A DNA stretch of 64,000 nt from Brevibacterium yomogidense. Its GTDB lineage: Bacteria > Actinomycetota > Actinomycetes > Actinomycetales > Brevibacteriaceae. Position numbers and translations under genes: made by a program. Shown here in pieces: positions 17,005 to 25,421 of this stretch (the stretch's first letter is position 1; each line of letters begins with the position of its first letter). Under the pieces are notes generated by a model, which was not told the DNA's origin, ran no database searches, and worked only from the letters and a program-made list of their open reading frames with translations. The stretch lies in assembly GCF_016107685.1 (NCBI RefSeq), contig NZ_JABASY010000001.1:586187-650186 (forward strand), in the 5' to 3' direction.

Positions 17005-18720
17005 ATGGAGACAGATTCTGCAGCTCAGCTGGAAGCCCTTCTGACTGCCGATGGCAGCACGCTGCCCGAACGACTCGATCACTGGGTGGACCGCAGTCCG
17101 CACGCGGTCTGCGTATACGACGGCGAGACGGACACCGAATACACGTATGAGGAATTCGGCGCGATTACCGACAGGATCGCGGGGAACCTCGCCCAGTGGG
17201 GGATCGTCCCGGGGGACAGGATCTCGGTCTTCACGACGAACAGCCTGTTCGCTGCAGAGATGATGTTCGCATGCTGGAAGTCCGGCGCCGTCTACAGCCC
17301 CGTCAACTTCTCGTATCGAGGACGGCTCCTGTCGTATCAGTTGAAAGACACCTCGCCGCGGCTCCTCCTCACCGACGCGGACCTCGTCGAGAGGATCCCG
17401 GAGATCTGGGAGGACGTCAGTGACGCCACGCAGATCCAGGTCATGGTGTTCGACGACGATGCAGAGGGAACGGTGGACGGGGTGCCGCGCCTGCCATGGT
17501 CATCCATGACCAGGAAGGCGGCGCGTCCCTCGATCGACATCGCTCCCGGCGACGCCGCGAACATCGTCTACACCTCGGGCACCACGGGTCCGGCAAAGGG
17601 AGTTCTGCAGCCTCACCTGTGGATCAACCAGTACTCGTATGGGTTGCGGTCGTACATCAACGCCGACGATGTCGTCTACAACGACCTCCCGATGTACCAC
17701 GTCGGTGGTGCGTTCGCGAACGTCGGACGAGCGATCTGGAAGGGCGCCGAGGCAGCGATCTGGAACAAGTTCTCGCCCTCCGAGTTCTGGGATCGGATCA
17801 ATCGCAGAGGAGCTACCTCTGCGATTCTGCTCGATGTGATGATCCCGTGGCTCATGAAGGCTCCAGAATCCGAAGCAGACCGGGCGAACACCCTGAATAA
17901 GGTCCACATGCAGCCGCTCCCGCTGCAGCATTCGGCCGTCGCACAGCGATTCGGGATCGACATCGTGAGCGCCGGCTTCGGCCAGACGGAGTCCGGTGGA
18001 CCTCTCAAGATCGTCATGCGGGAGACGGAAGAGGGCGAAGGGACGCCGGACGATCTTCGCAAGGGGCTGATGGGGGCCGACCTCGAGGCTGCATGCGTGG
18101 AGCGCGGATTCAGCGTCGTCGACGGAGCCTCTGTCACAGAGAAGGGCGCGATGGGGTATCCCAGCCACTTCGTCGACGCCATGATCGTCGACGAGAACGA
18201 CGACGAATGCCCACGTGGCGTGCCCGGCGAACTCGTTGTCCGGCCCAAGATCGACCACATCATGATGACGGAGTACATCGGGAAGCCCGAGGCGACAGCA
18301 AAGGCCTGGCGCGGCGGTTGGTTCCACACCGGGGACTCGGCTCTCCAGAACCCTGACGGGTCGTTCCGCTTCGTCGATCGGATGGGCGACCGCATCCGTG
18401 TGAAGGGTGAGAACCTGTCTTCCTTCCAGGTGGAGGATCTGCTCCACGGACATCCGGACGTCCAGATGACGGCGGTGTTCGCGGTCCCGAGCGAGGAAGG
18501 AGATGAAGACGACATCGTCGCGTTCGTGGTGCCGACTGACGGGTCTGAAGTCTCGGAGGAGGGCCTTCGCGATTTTGCGCAGAAGGCGATGCCGAAGTTC
18601 ATGCGTCCCGCGCATTACAGGGTCGTCAGCGACATTCCTCGGACTCCCACGAATAAGATAGAGAAGTACAAACTGAGGAAGCAGTTCACAGCCGCCAGCG
18701 CGACGACGGGAACACCGTGA
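17005..18720 (+). CDS. Acyl-CoA synthetase, CaiC/long-chain-like (ANL superfamily)
   Basis: 571 residues. Motifs: IVYTSGTTGPAKGVLQPH near 187-204, the GFGQTES block near 330, FHTGDSALQ near 445, RVKGENLS near 468 and the C-terminal Lys in TPTNKIEKYKLR near 555. The fold is complete, so it should form acyl-CoA; the overall pattern recalls crotonobetaine/carnitine-CoA ligases, but specificity is uncertain. GAAGGAG precedes the ATG at 17005, and the gene lies 46 bp after the carboxylase. It could supply the acyl-CoA that the carboxylase acts on. Confidence 0.9.
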   Translation: METDSAAQLEALLTADGSTLPERLDHWVDRSPHAVCVYDGETDTEYTYEEFGAITDRIAGNLAQWGIVPGDRISVFTTNSLFAAEMMFACWKSGAVYSPVNFSYRGRLLSYQLKDTSPRLLLTDADLVERIPEIWEDVSDATQIQVMVFDDDAEGTVDGVPRLPWSSMTRKAARPSIDIAPGDAANIVYTSGTTGPAKGVLQPHLWINQYSYGLRSYINADDVVYNDLPMYHVGGAFANVGRAIWKGAEAAIWNKFSPSEFWDRINRRGATSAILLDVMIPWLMKAPESEADRANTLNKVHMQPLPLQHSAVAQRFGIDIVSAGFGQTESGGPLKIVMRETEEGEGTPDDLRKGLMGADLEAACVERGFSVVDGASVTEKGAMGYPSHFVDAMIVDENDDECPRGVPGELVVRPKIDHIMMTEYIGKPEATAKAWRGGWFHTGDSALQNPDGSFRFVDRMGDRIRVKGENLSSFQVEDLLHGHPDVQMTAVFAVPSEEGDEDDIVAFVVPTDGSEVSEEGLRDFAQKAMPKFMRPAHYRVVSDIPRTPTNKIEKYKLRKQFTAASATTGTP

Positions 18721-18778
18721 ACGCGCGCGGTATGAGACCGCCCGTCTAGACAGGACGCGCGCGATCGAAGGAGGTCCC

Positions 18779-19501
18779 TTGAAGGCACAGCCGATTCGTG
18801 ACGTGAATTGGACGGCGGCGCGGGATATCCGCAGGGAGCTCGAATCGGAGACGAAGGACGCCCTCATCGCAGCTGCACGATCGGTGTTCCTGTCCAAGGG
18901 CTTCGACGGGGCGACGATCGGGGAGATCGCTGCAGTCGCTGAAGTCTCGCGACCGACCTTCTACGTGTACTTCGCCACGAAGTCAGAGATGTTCCGCGTC
19001 GTTGCGTCGCGGTTGCGCGATGAACTGCTCGATGCGCACCATCACCCCCGATCCGTTGCAGATGATCCTGTCGTTCTTTCTCGCGCTTCCGTCGAGGCTT
19101 TCGTCGGTCTCTACGTTGAGAACATCGAGCTGTTGGACGAAGTAGCGAAGCAGTCGACGTCCGATCCGGTGGTCGCGACGCTGCTTGATGAGATGGTCGG
19201 CAAGCCGTTCCGGAGGACGCATCGGCACATCATCCGACTGCGTGAAGCGGGGGACGCGCACCCGATCGTCAACGAGCAGTACGTCGCACACCTCATGCGC
19301 GCGGTGAACATCGACGCTGCCGGCGAGGTCCGGAAGCACCCAGAGCTCAAGGAGTTCTACATCGACCAGGCGACCCGCGCCTACCTAGCGATGATCGGAT
19401 ACACGGGTGACATGTCGAAGTTGCGCATTTCACCGGATGAGAGCCGCATCGTTGAGGAAGATGCGCGCGAGGATGCTGGATCGGAACTGGTCGTCGACTG
19501 A
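18779..19501 (+). CDS. TetR-family transcriptional regulator
   Basis: 240 residues from a TTG start with AAGGAGG five bases upstream. The N-terminal helix-turn-helix (about residues 24-70) reads DALIAAARSVFLSKGFDGATI...VSRPTFYVYFATKSEMFR, a classic TetR DNA-binding domain; the remainder is a helical ligand domain of unknown specificity with an acidic tail. Third gene of the carboxylase-ligase operon. The most economical model is autoregulation and control of the TTGAC-N6-GTCAA sites at 13670, 13705, 24904 and 24927, with an acyl-CoA or acid as inducer. Confidence 0.88.
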   Translation: MKAQPIRDVNWTAARDIRRELESETKDALIAAARSVFLSKGFDGATIGEIAAVAEVSRPTFYVYFATKSEMFRVVASRLRDELLDAHHHPRSVADDPVVLSRASVEAFVGLYVENIELLDEVAKQSTSDPVVATLLDEMVGKPFRRTHRHIIRLREAGDAHPIVNEQYVAHLMRAVNIDAAGEVRKHPELKEFYIDQATRAYLAMIGYTGDMSKLRISPDESRIVEEDAREDAGSELVVD

Positions 19502-19556
19502 CCCTGCCCGATCGATACGTCATCCAGATGAATGGCTGTCACCGACGTGAATATGT

Positions 19557-19592
19557 GAGGGGCCGGAACACCACACGGTGTCCCGGCCCCTC
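19557..19592. terminator. Bidirectional hairpin terminator
   Basis: GAGGGGCCGG (19557-19566) pairs with CCGGCCCCTC (19583-19592), and an inner ACACC/GGTGT pair extends the stem. It sits between the TetR gene and the convergent ABC permease gene. Confidence 0.85.
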
Positions 19593-19598
19593 ACCCTT

Positions 19599-20489
19599 TC
19601 AGCGACGGCGCTTGGGATCGAGCCAGTCCTGCGCTTCGTCAGCCATGATGTTCGCCGCGAAGACCATGAGCGCGATGGCGATACCCGGGATGAGGATGGC
19701 CATCGGTGCCTGGCTCATGAACGAGTACGAACGGGAGAGCACTGCGCCCCACGAAGAACCGGGTGCCTGCACACCCAGCTGGAGGAAGCTCAGGCTCGCT
19801 TCCGCCAACATGGCGTGGCCGAAGATCACGGAGGTCTGGACGATGACCGGCTGGATCATGTTGGGCACGATGTGAGGAAGGATCAGCCCACTGAATCCCT
19901 TGGCACCGAAGGAGCGGGCGGCCTCGACGTAGGTCATCTCCTTGACGCTCAGCGTCTGTGCTCGTGCCAGTCGTGCGATGGCGGGAGCGAGCACGATGCC
20001 GACGGCGAGCATGGCGTTCACGAGGCCGATACCCATGGATGCGGTCACGCCGATGGCCAGAACGATCGCGGGGAAGGCGAGGAAGGTGTCCACGACCCGC
20101 ATGAGAGCCGTGTCGACCCAGCCGCCGAAGTATCCGGCGGCGATCCCGACGGGCAGTCCCAGGACAAGGGCGACGAAGACCGCGAAGAGAGAGGCCGCGA
20201 TGGTTGCCTGCCCGCCGGCGATCATGCGGGAAAAGATGTCGCGGCCCAGGTCGTCGGTGCCCAGCCAGTGCTGCCAGGAAGGGCTGGCGAACACGGACGT
20301 CAGGTCTTGAGCTGTGGGGTCGTAGGGGGTGAGCCAGCGTCCTGCGGCGAGGAGGACCAGCGCGGCGAGGAGGATGATGATGCTCGCCCAGCGGACGATC
20401 GGCAGCCTGCGTGCCTTCGGTCGTGTCGTGGTCAGCGCTGCCGCTGCGGCGGAGCTGGGCGGTAGCGTCGTAGCAGTTGCACTCATCAC
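19599..20489 (-). CDS. Peptide/nickel-type ABC transporter permease (DppC-like)
   Basis: 296 residues, five or six membrane segments after a ~45-residue cytosolic lead. The EAA loop region EAARSFGAKGFSGLILPHIVPN near 205-226 contacts the ATPases, and LAFPAIVLAIGV is the usual DppC/OppC stretch. It overlaps the preceding permease gene by 4 bp (start 20489, upstream stop at 20486). Last gene of a five-gene Dpp/Opp operon running from 24855 to 19599. Confidence 0.88.
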   Translation of the reverse strand: MMSATATTLPPSSAAAAALTTTRPKARRLPIVRWASIIILLAALVLLAAGRWLTPYDPTAQDLTSVFASPSWQHWLGTDDLGRDIFSRMIAGGQATIAASLFAVFVALVLGLPVGIAAGYFGGWVDTALMRVVDTFLAFPAIVLAIGVTASMGIGLVNAMLAVGIVLAPAIARLARAQTLSVKEMTYVEAARSFGAKGFSGLILPHIVPNMIQPVIVQTSVIFGHAMLAEASLSFLQLGVQAPGSSWGAVLSRSYSFMSQAPMAILIPGIAIALMVFAANIMADEAQDWLDPKRRR

Positions 20490-21430
20490 TTGATCCTGGG
20501 GTCGATGACGCGGTAGAGGACGTCCACCACGAGATTGGTGAAGATGACGAGCAGGGCCATGATGAGGACCACTCCCTGCACGATGAGGTACTCGCGCTGA
20601 TTCGTCGCGGTGACGATGAGCGTGCCGAGCCCCGAGAGGCCGAACACTGTCTCGACGACGACCGCTCCGGAGAGAAGGCGGGAGATCTGCAGGCCCACGA
20701 TTGTGAGGAAGGGCAGGCTCGAGTTCTTCAGGGAGTGGACCCAGAGGATCCGGCTCCAGGGAATGCCCTTCGCCTTGTGTGTGCGGACGTGGTCACTCGA
20801 GAGGTCTTCGACCATCGCACTGCGGACTTGCCGGCAGATCTCTGCACCGCCGACCATCCCCAGTGCGATGGCCGGCAGGACGGTCGCCCGAATGGACCCG
20901 ACTGGATCGGCGAGGAAGAGCGGACCGCCTGGCCCGGGCAACCAGCCCAAGGAGATGCTGAAGACCAGGATGAGGACCATGCCCAGCCAGAAATTCGGCA
21001 TAGCGAGTCCTAGCGTGGCCGCGGTGGTGAGGAACCGGTCGAGTCGGCCGCCGGACCTCGACGCGGACAGGATGCCGGTGGGGAGGCCGATGAGGACGGC
21101 GACGAGCAGCCCCATGGTCGTGAGGGTGATCGTGACCGGGAGGCGCTCGAGGATGAGCCCCAGAACGCTCTGGCCCGTCATGAACGACGTGCCGAGGTCC
21201 CCGGTGAAGAGGCCACCCAACCAGCCCAGGTACTGGAGTACCAAGGGCTTGTCGAGGCCCAGCTGCGACCGGATCTCCGCCAGACGTTCGGGTGTCGCAT
21301 ACTCACCGGCGATCGCGTTCGCAGGATCGCCCGGGATGAGCCGGATGAGCATGAACACGATGAGAGTGGCGAGGATGAGCGTGGGGATCATCGACAGGAG
21401 GCGTCCTGTCACAACGGAGCCGACTTTCAT
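20486..21430 (-). CDS. Peptide/nickel-type ABC transporter permease (DppB-like)
   Basis: 314 residues with about six membrane helices. DppB hallmarks: an N-terminal helix followed by LIPGDPANAIAGEYATPERLAEIRSQLGLDKP trimmed to the family pattern, YLGWLGGLFTGDLG, and the EAA-loop-like VRTHKAKGIPWSRILWVHSL. It overlaps the ATPase gene upstream by 4 bp and the DppC gene downstream by 4 bp, so translation is coupled. Confidence 0.88.
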   Translation of the reverse strand: MKVGSVVTGRLLSMIPTLILATLIVFMLIRLIPGDPANAIAGEYATPERLAEIRSQLGLDKPLVLQYLGWLGGLFTGDLGTSFMTGQSVLGLILERLPVTITLTTMGLLVAVLIGLPTGILSASRSGGRLDRFLTTAATLGLAMPNFWLGMVLILVFSISLGWLPGPGGPLFLADPVGSIRATVLPAIALGMVGGAEICRQVRSAMVEDLSSDHVRTHKAKGIPWSRILWVHSLKNSSLPFLTIVGLQISRLLSGAVVVETVFGLSGLGTLIVTATNQREYLIVQGVVLIMALLVIFTNLVVDVLYRVIDPRIK

Positions 21431-22293
21431 GAGTGGACCTCCGCCTCGGCAGCGCTGTCTTCTCTGGCCGTCTGCGCACCGTCGACGGTGAGCTGAGACG
21501 CGAGCAGCTTCTTGGTGTATTCGTGTTCAGGTGCGGACGTGATCTGCTCCATCGAGCCCTCTTCGACGGTTTCACCCAGATACATCACGTGCATGCGGTC
21601 GCTGATGTGGGCCACGACTGAAAGGTCGTGGCTGATGAAGACGAGCGCCAGATCGAGTGAGTCGCGCAGGTCGCTGAGCAGGTTGAGTATCTCTGCCTGC
21701 AGTGCGACGTCCAGTGCGGCGACCGATTCGTCGCACACGAGGATCTTCGGTTCGACGATGAGCGCTCGCGCAATGCACGCACGCTGCTTCTGACCTCCAC
21801 TCAGCTGATGGGGAAATCGATTGGCCTGGTCCATGCGGAGCCCGACCAGTGAGAGCATTTCTTCCGCGCGGTTCTGGCGGTCGGCCTTGGTCCCGATGCC
21901 CAGGACTTTCAGGGGCTCGATGATGCTGGTGAGGATGCGTCGTCGGGGATCGAGAGCGCTGTGGGGATCCTGGAACACCATTTGTGCGGTGGTGCGGAAT
22001 CTGCGCATCTGTGCGGCAGAGAGCTTGCTGATGTCGTGGCCCTCCCACTCGACGGACCCGGACGTGACGGGGACGAGTCCCAGGAGTGCCCGGGCCAGAG
22101 TCGACTTGCCGGACCCGGATTCGCCGATCAGTCCGATGGAGGAGCGGGGGGTGACATCGATACTCACGTCCGAAACGGCTGTGACGGTCTTGTTTCGCTT
22201 GATCTTGAAGTCGACCGACACGTTGCGTGCCCGGATGATCGGTTCTGCTCCGTTCGTCTTCACGTCGGCAGGGGCGGTAGGGGCAACAGACAT
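21427..22293 (-). CDS. Peptide-type ABC transporter ATP-binding protein (DppF/OppF-like)
   Basis: 288 residues. Walker A GESGSGKST, Q-loop in MVFQDPHSALDPR, signature LSGGQKQR, Walker B LVCDESVAALD and the H-loop VFISHDLSVV are all present, so it should hydrolyse ATP. The ATG at 22293 overlaps the stop of the partner ATPase gene (TGATG). In the Walker B segment the position before the catalytic Glu is Asp as usual, but the following residue is Ser-Val rather than Pro-Thr, a mild variation. Confidence 0.9.
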   Translation of the reverse strand: MSVAPTAPADVKTNGAEPIIRARNVSVDFKIKRNKTVTAVSDVSIDVTPRSSIGLIGESGSGKSTLARALLGLVPVTSGSVEWEGHDISKLSAAQMRRFRTTAQMVFQDPHSALDPRRRILTSIIEPLKVLGIGTKADRQNRAEEMLSLVGLRMDQANRFPHQLSGGQKQRACIARALIVEPKILVCDESVAALDVALQAEILNLLSDLRDSLDLALVFISHDLSVVAHISDRMHVMYLGETVEEGSMEQITSAPEHEYTKKLLASQLTVDGAQTAREDSAAEAEVHS

Positions 22294-23336
22294 CAGTGGC
22301 CTCCTGTCGTGTGAGCGCTCTGTATGTCCCTGCGAGGGCCGGTGGTCGCGGCGAGGGCGGGTGCGATCTCGTCGATCCGCGCGCATCGGGTGAGGGTTCC
22401 GGCGGGCCCCGTTTCGAGCGAAGGATGCGATTGGCGGCACTCATCAGCGACGAAGGCGCAGCGGTCTGCGAACCAGCATCCTTCCGGTTCTGTGCCGGGG
22501 ATCGGCACACGTCCGGGAATGGTCGTGAGCTTCTGTCCGCGCGTTTCTGGCCGTGGCAGCGCACCCAGAAGTGCTGCGGTGTACGGGTGCTGCGGTGCAG
22601 ACAGAACGCGGGAGACTTCTCCTGTCTCGACGATCTCTCCTGCATACATCGTTGCCATGCGGTCGCAGACGTGGCTGACGACGCCGAGGTCGTGGGTGAT
22701 GAAGAGCACCGACGTGCCGGTTGCTTCGCACGCGTTCTTGATGAGGTCGAGGAGCTGCAGTTGGACTGTCGCGTCGACGGCGGTGGTGGGTTCGTCTGCG
22801 ATGAGCAGTTCCGGACCGCAGAGGAGGGCGATGGCGATCACCACGCGCTGGCGCATGCCTCCGGATAGCTCGTGCGGATAGGAGTAGAAGCGAGCTTCCG
22901 GGTCGACGATGCCGACGGAATCGAGCATCTCGATCGACTTCCGCTTCGCCTCTTTCGCTGAGATCCGTGTGTGTGCACGCAGGGTCTCCGTCAACTGGCT
23001 TCCGACTGTGAAGACAGGGTCGAGAGCCGTCATCGGCTCCTGGAACACCATGGAGACGCGAGACCCGCGCAGTGCACGTGATGTTCCGGGACCATGACCC
23101 AGCAGTTCGTCCCCTTGAAGGCGGATGGAACCGTCGATGAGGGCGGACCGGGGGTCGAGGAGCCCCATGATCGACAGTGCGGTGACCGATTTTCCGCTGC
23201 CGCTCTCACCGACCAGCCCGACGATCTCTCCGGGCTCAATGGTCAGATCGATGTTCTTGACGATCGGAATCTTCGTATCGGGGTTCTTCGGATCGGAGAA
23301 GGACACACTCAAGTCAGAGACGCTGAGCACGCTCAT
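22293..23336 (-). CDS. Peptide-type ABC transporter ATP-binding protein (DppD/OppD-like)
   Basis: 347 residues. Walker A GESGSGKSV, Q-loop MVFQEPMTALDPV, signature LSGGMRQRV, Walker B LIADEPTTAVD, H-loop LFITHDLGVV. The C-terminus carries the oligopeptide-transporter extension with the Cys motif GCWFADRCAFVADECRQ, which in related proteins binds an Fe-S cluster. ATG 23336 is chosen because homology begins there; upstream in-frame sequence is unrelated. Second gene of the operon, 7 bp after the binding-protein gene. Confidence 0.9.
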   Translation of the reverse strand: MSVLSVSDLSVSFSDPKNPDTKIPIVKNIDLTIEPGEIVGLVGESGSGKSVTALSIMGLLDPRSALIDGSIRLQGDELLGHGPGTSRALRGSRVSMVFQEPMTALDPVFTVGSQLTETLRAHTRISAKEAKRKSIEMLDSVGIVDPEARFYSYPHELSGGMRQRVVIAIALLCGPELLIADEPTTAVDATVQLQLLDLIKNACEATGTSVLFITHDLGVVSHVCDRMATMYAGEIVETGEVSRVLSAPQHPYTAALLGALPRPETRGQKLTTIPGRVPIPGTEPEGCWFADRCAFVADECRQSHPSLETGPAGTLTRCARIDEIAPALAATTGPRRDIQSAHTTGGH

Positions 23337-23343
23337 ATGCTTT

Positions 23344-24855
23344 TCACCCGGCTTCGATGACGTTGGTGAACTTCGGCTTGCCGAGCAGGTTCGGCTCATA
23401 GCCCTGGACATGGTTCGCGTACGCGACGATCGCGTCTTCGAAGACGAGAGGTACGAATGTGGAGAACTCACGGTCGAGTCGACCAGCTTCCTTGAGGCTC
23501 TCTGCGCGAGCGTCGTTGTCCGTGTACTCGTTGGATTCGTTGACTGCTTCCTCGAGGCCGGGCGGCGGCACGCTGCCTGCGTTGTAGTAGCCGCTTTCGG
23601 CGAGCAACTGGGCGTAGGTCTGGGCAGGGTCCGGGCGTCCCGTCCATGCTGAGAGCAGTGCAGGGTCGCGATGCTCGTCGAAGTACTCCGTCGTGGACTG
23701 CACGAGTTCTCGCGGCTTCATCGTTACGGACAGCCCAACTTCGTTGAAGGAGTAGCGGAGGATCTCCGCGATCCGCACGGTGTTCGCATCATTGGGGAGC
23801 AGGATGGAGATCTGCTCTCCTTCTGCACCCGCTTCACTGATGAGTTCACGCGCCCGTTCAGGGTCGTACGGGTACGCGGACTCTTCTTCGACCGACGCCC
23901 AATGGGTTGTCGGGAAGTACGTGGACGCCGGCTGCGCATACCCGAAGAAGCCGACGTTCGCGAGCTGTTCCCGGTCCACCGCGAGATTGAGGGCTTCGCG
24001 GATCCGCTCATCCGCCATCACGTCATCGGAGAGGTCCAGGTACACCATCCGTACGCGCATGCTGGGGTCGGATCGGACGGTGATCGCTTCGTTGAGAGCG
24101 AGTCCTTCCGCATCCGCCGGGCCCACCTGGTAGGAGAAGTCAACCTGGTTGGTGATGAGCGAGTCGACGCGGGTCTTGGGGTCGGTGAGCACCCGGAACG
24201 TGAGGTTCGGGGCGACTTCGACGTCGTCATTCCAATAGTCGGCGTTGGCCGTGTACTTCACCGCGCTGCCGCGGTTCCAGTCGACAAACTTCCACGGACC
24301 GGTGCCGACGGGAGTCGATGCGAGGGTGTCTGGGTCCTCAAGCGCCGCGGGGGAGACCATCATGCCGGAGCGGTCGGAGAGGATGAGGGGTAGTGCCGAA
24401 TCCGGTTCTGACAGTCGGATTTCGACGGTGTAGTCGTCTGTCGCGACGACATCGCTGATGGAGCCCAGCTCGGATTGGAGGTTGGAACCTTCATCCCGTG
24501 ACCGGTTGAGGTTGGCGACCACGGCGTCTGCGTCGAACTCTTCACCGTCGTGGAACGTGACGTCTTCGCGAAGCTTCAGTTCGAGTGTGAGGGAGTCGGT
24601 GTAGTCCCAACTCGTTGCCAAGCCCGGGATGGGTTCCGTCGTCTCCGGTTCGAAGTCGATGAGGGTGTCATAGACCGGGTAGAGGAACACGTGGTCTGTA
24701 CCAGCGTTCCCGGTGGCGGGGTCGAAGGACGACAGATCGGACGGCATCGCGACGGTCAGCTCGTCGAGCTGTGATTGGGCGGATCCGAATGACCCGCAAG
24801 CGACGAGCAGCAGACAACTCAGTAGGGCTGTGCTCCGTGAGAGCCATGATCGCAT
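23344..24855 (-). CDS. Peptide-type ABC transporter substrate-binding lipoprotein (SBP family 5)
   Basis: 503 residues from the ATG at 24855 (AGGAGG just upstream). The signal LLSCLLLVACG ends in a lipobox Cys. Family-5 features include DLSSFDPATGNAGTD, YDTLIDFEPET, the WDYTDSLTLELKLREDVTFHDG segment and a C-terminal FVPLVFEDAIVAYANHVQGYEP. It anchors outside the membrane and delivers ligand to the DppB/DppC pair. The promoter, with two operator copies, lies directly upstream. Because it shares operators with the acyl-CoA carboxylase/ligases, its ligand may be an acid or acylated compound rather than a plain peptide (inference). Confidence 0.9.
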   Translation of the reverse strand: MRSWLSRSTALLSCLLLVACGSFGSAQSQLDELTVAMPSDLSSFDPATGNAGTDHVFLYPVYDTLIDFEPETTEPIPGLATSWDYTDSLTLELKLREDVTFHDGEEFDADAVVANLNRSRDEGSNLQSELGSISDVVATDDYTVEIRLSEPDSALPLILSDRSGMMVSPAALEDPDTLASTPVGTGPWKFVDWNRGSAVKYTANADYWNDDVEVAPNLTFRVLTDPKTRVDSLITNQVDFSYQVGPADAEGLALNEAITVRSDPSMRVRMVYLDLSDDVMADERIREALNLAVDREQLANVGFFGYAQPASTYFPTTHWASVEEESAYPYDPERARELISEAGAEGEQISILLPNDANTVRIAEILRYSFNEVGLSVTMKPRELVQSTTEYFDEHRDPALLSAWTGRPDPAQTYAQLLAESGYYNAGSVPPPGLEEAVNESNEYTDNDARAESLKEAGRLDREFSTFVPLVFEDAIVAYANHVQGYEPNLLGKPKFTNVIEAG

Positions 24856-24890
24856 GCATCCTCCTAGGCGTCTTTGCCGTGGCACGGTTC

Positions 24891-24919
24891 ACATTAACGG
24901 CGGTTGACACCCCCGTCAA
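24891..24919 (-). promoter_or_regulatory. Promoter of the Dpp/Opp-type operon
   Basis: On the minus strand TTGACG (24919-24914), 17-nt spacer, TAATGT (24896-24891). The -35 box is the right arm of the operator at 24904-24919, so a bound repressor would block polymerase. Confidence 0.65.
24904..24919. promoter_or_regulatory. Operator TTGAC-N6-GTCAA, site 3 (ABC operon)
   Basis: TTGAC ACCCCC GTCAA, extended to a 7-bp arm (GGTTGAC/GTCAACC). It overlaps the -35 box of the ABC operon and matches the sites at 13670 and 13705 in arms and spacing. Confidence 0.75.
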
Positions 24920-24926
24920 CCGTAAA

Positions 24927-24942
24927 TTGACGAGAGCGTCAA
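24927..24942. promoter_or_regulatory. Operator TTGAC-N6-GTCAA, site 4 (ABC operon)
   Basis: TTGAC GAGAGC GTCAA, 23 bp upstream of site 3, immediately beyond the -35. Paired sites at both promoters suggest cooperative binding of two TetR dimers. Confidence 0.75.
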
Positions 24943-25421
24943 CCGCCTTGGCTGTATCCGTGGATCAGCTGAGGCGGCTATGAGCGGATCGTTAGTGTTG
25001 TTGCCCTGGAGCCCGCATGTTGGGCGAAGGTGAGGAAGCTCCACTTGCTGGTGCTGCCGCGCGCGACTTTGCGGAACTGGAAGCGGTGACCGCGGGCGTG
25101 GGCAGGTGCATCACCGAGCGTTCGGGATTCGCAGTCCTGGCGAGATCTGCTTAGGTGACGGACTGTAGCCCGATCCCTCGCGCTTAAAGTGGCTTATCGT
25201 CTGAGTCGAATTACGCCCGTATCTTTGCGAATTAGCGATCGATGGTTGCGGCGTCCTGTTCACTGGGTAAGAAGGAGGCGGTGATTGAGTCCGCGCAATG
25301 CGGGTGTGTAAGGCGCCACAAATGAGTGCGCGGGCGGAGGCGTCGGGGAGCGTAGCCTCGGTTATTACATCTCCTAAGGTCCGCGATTCCGTTGAGCCTT
25401 GGTTAGTATCGGGAAGGCCCG
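24943..25421. other. Gene-poor boundary of the defence island
   Basis: About 480 bp with no convincing gene. A 45-codon frame at 25017-25154 starts with ATG and looks like worn coding sequence, but no family is recognisable. The sequence becomes visibly less GC-rich toward 25200, consistent with the edge of acquired DNA. Confidence 0.5.

Noticed and set aside
25017..25154. 45-codon frame starting MLGEGEEAPLAG
   Set aside because: Looks like worn coding sequence but has no assignable parent family and no upstream signals.
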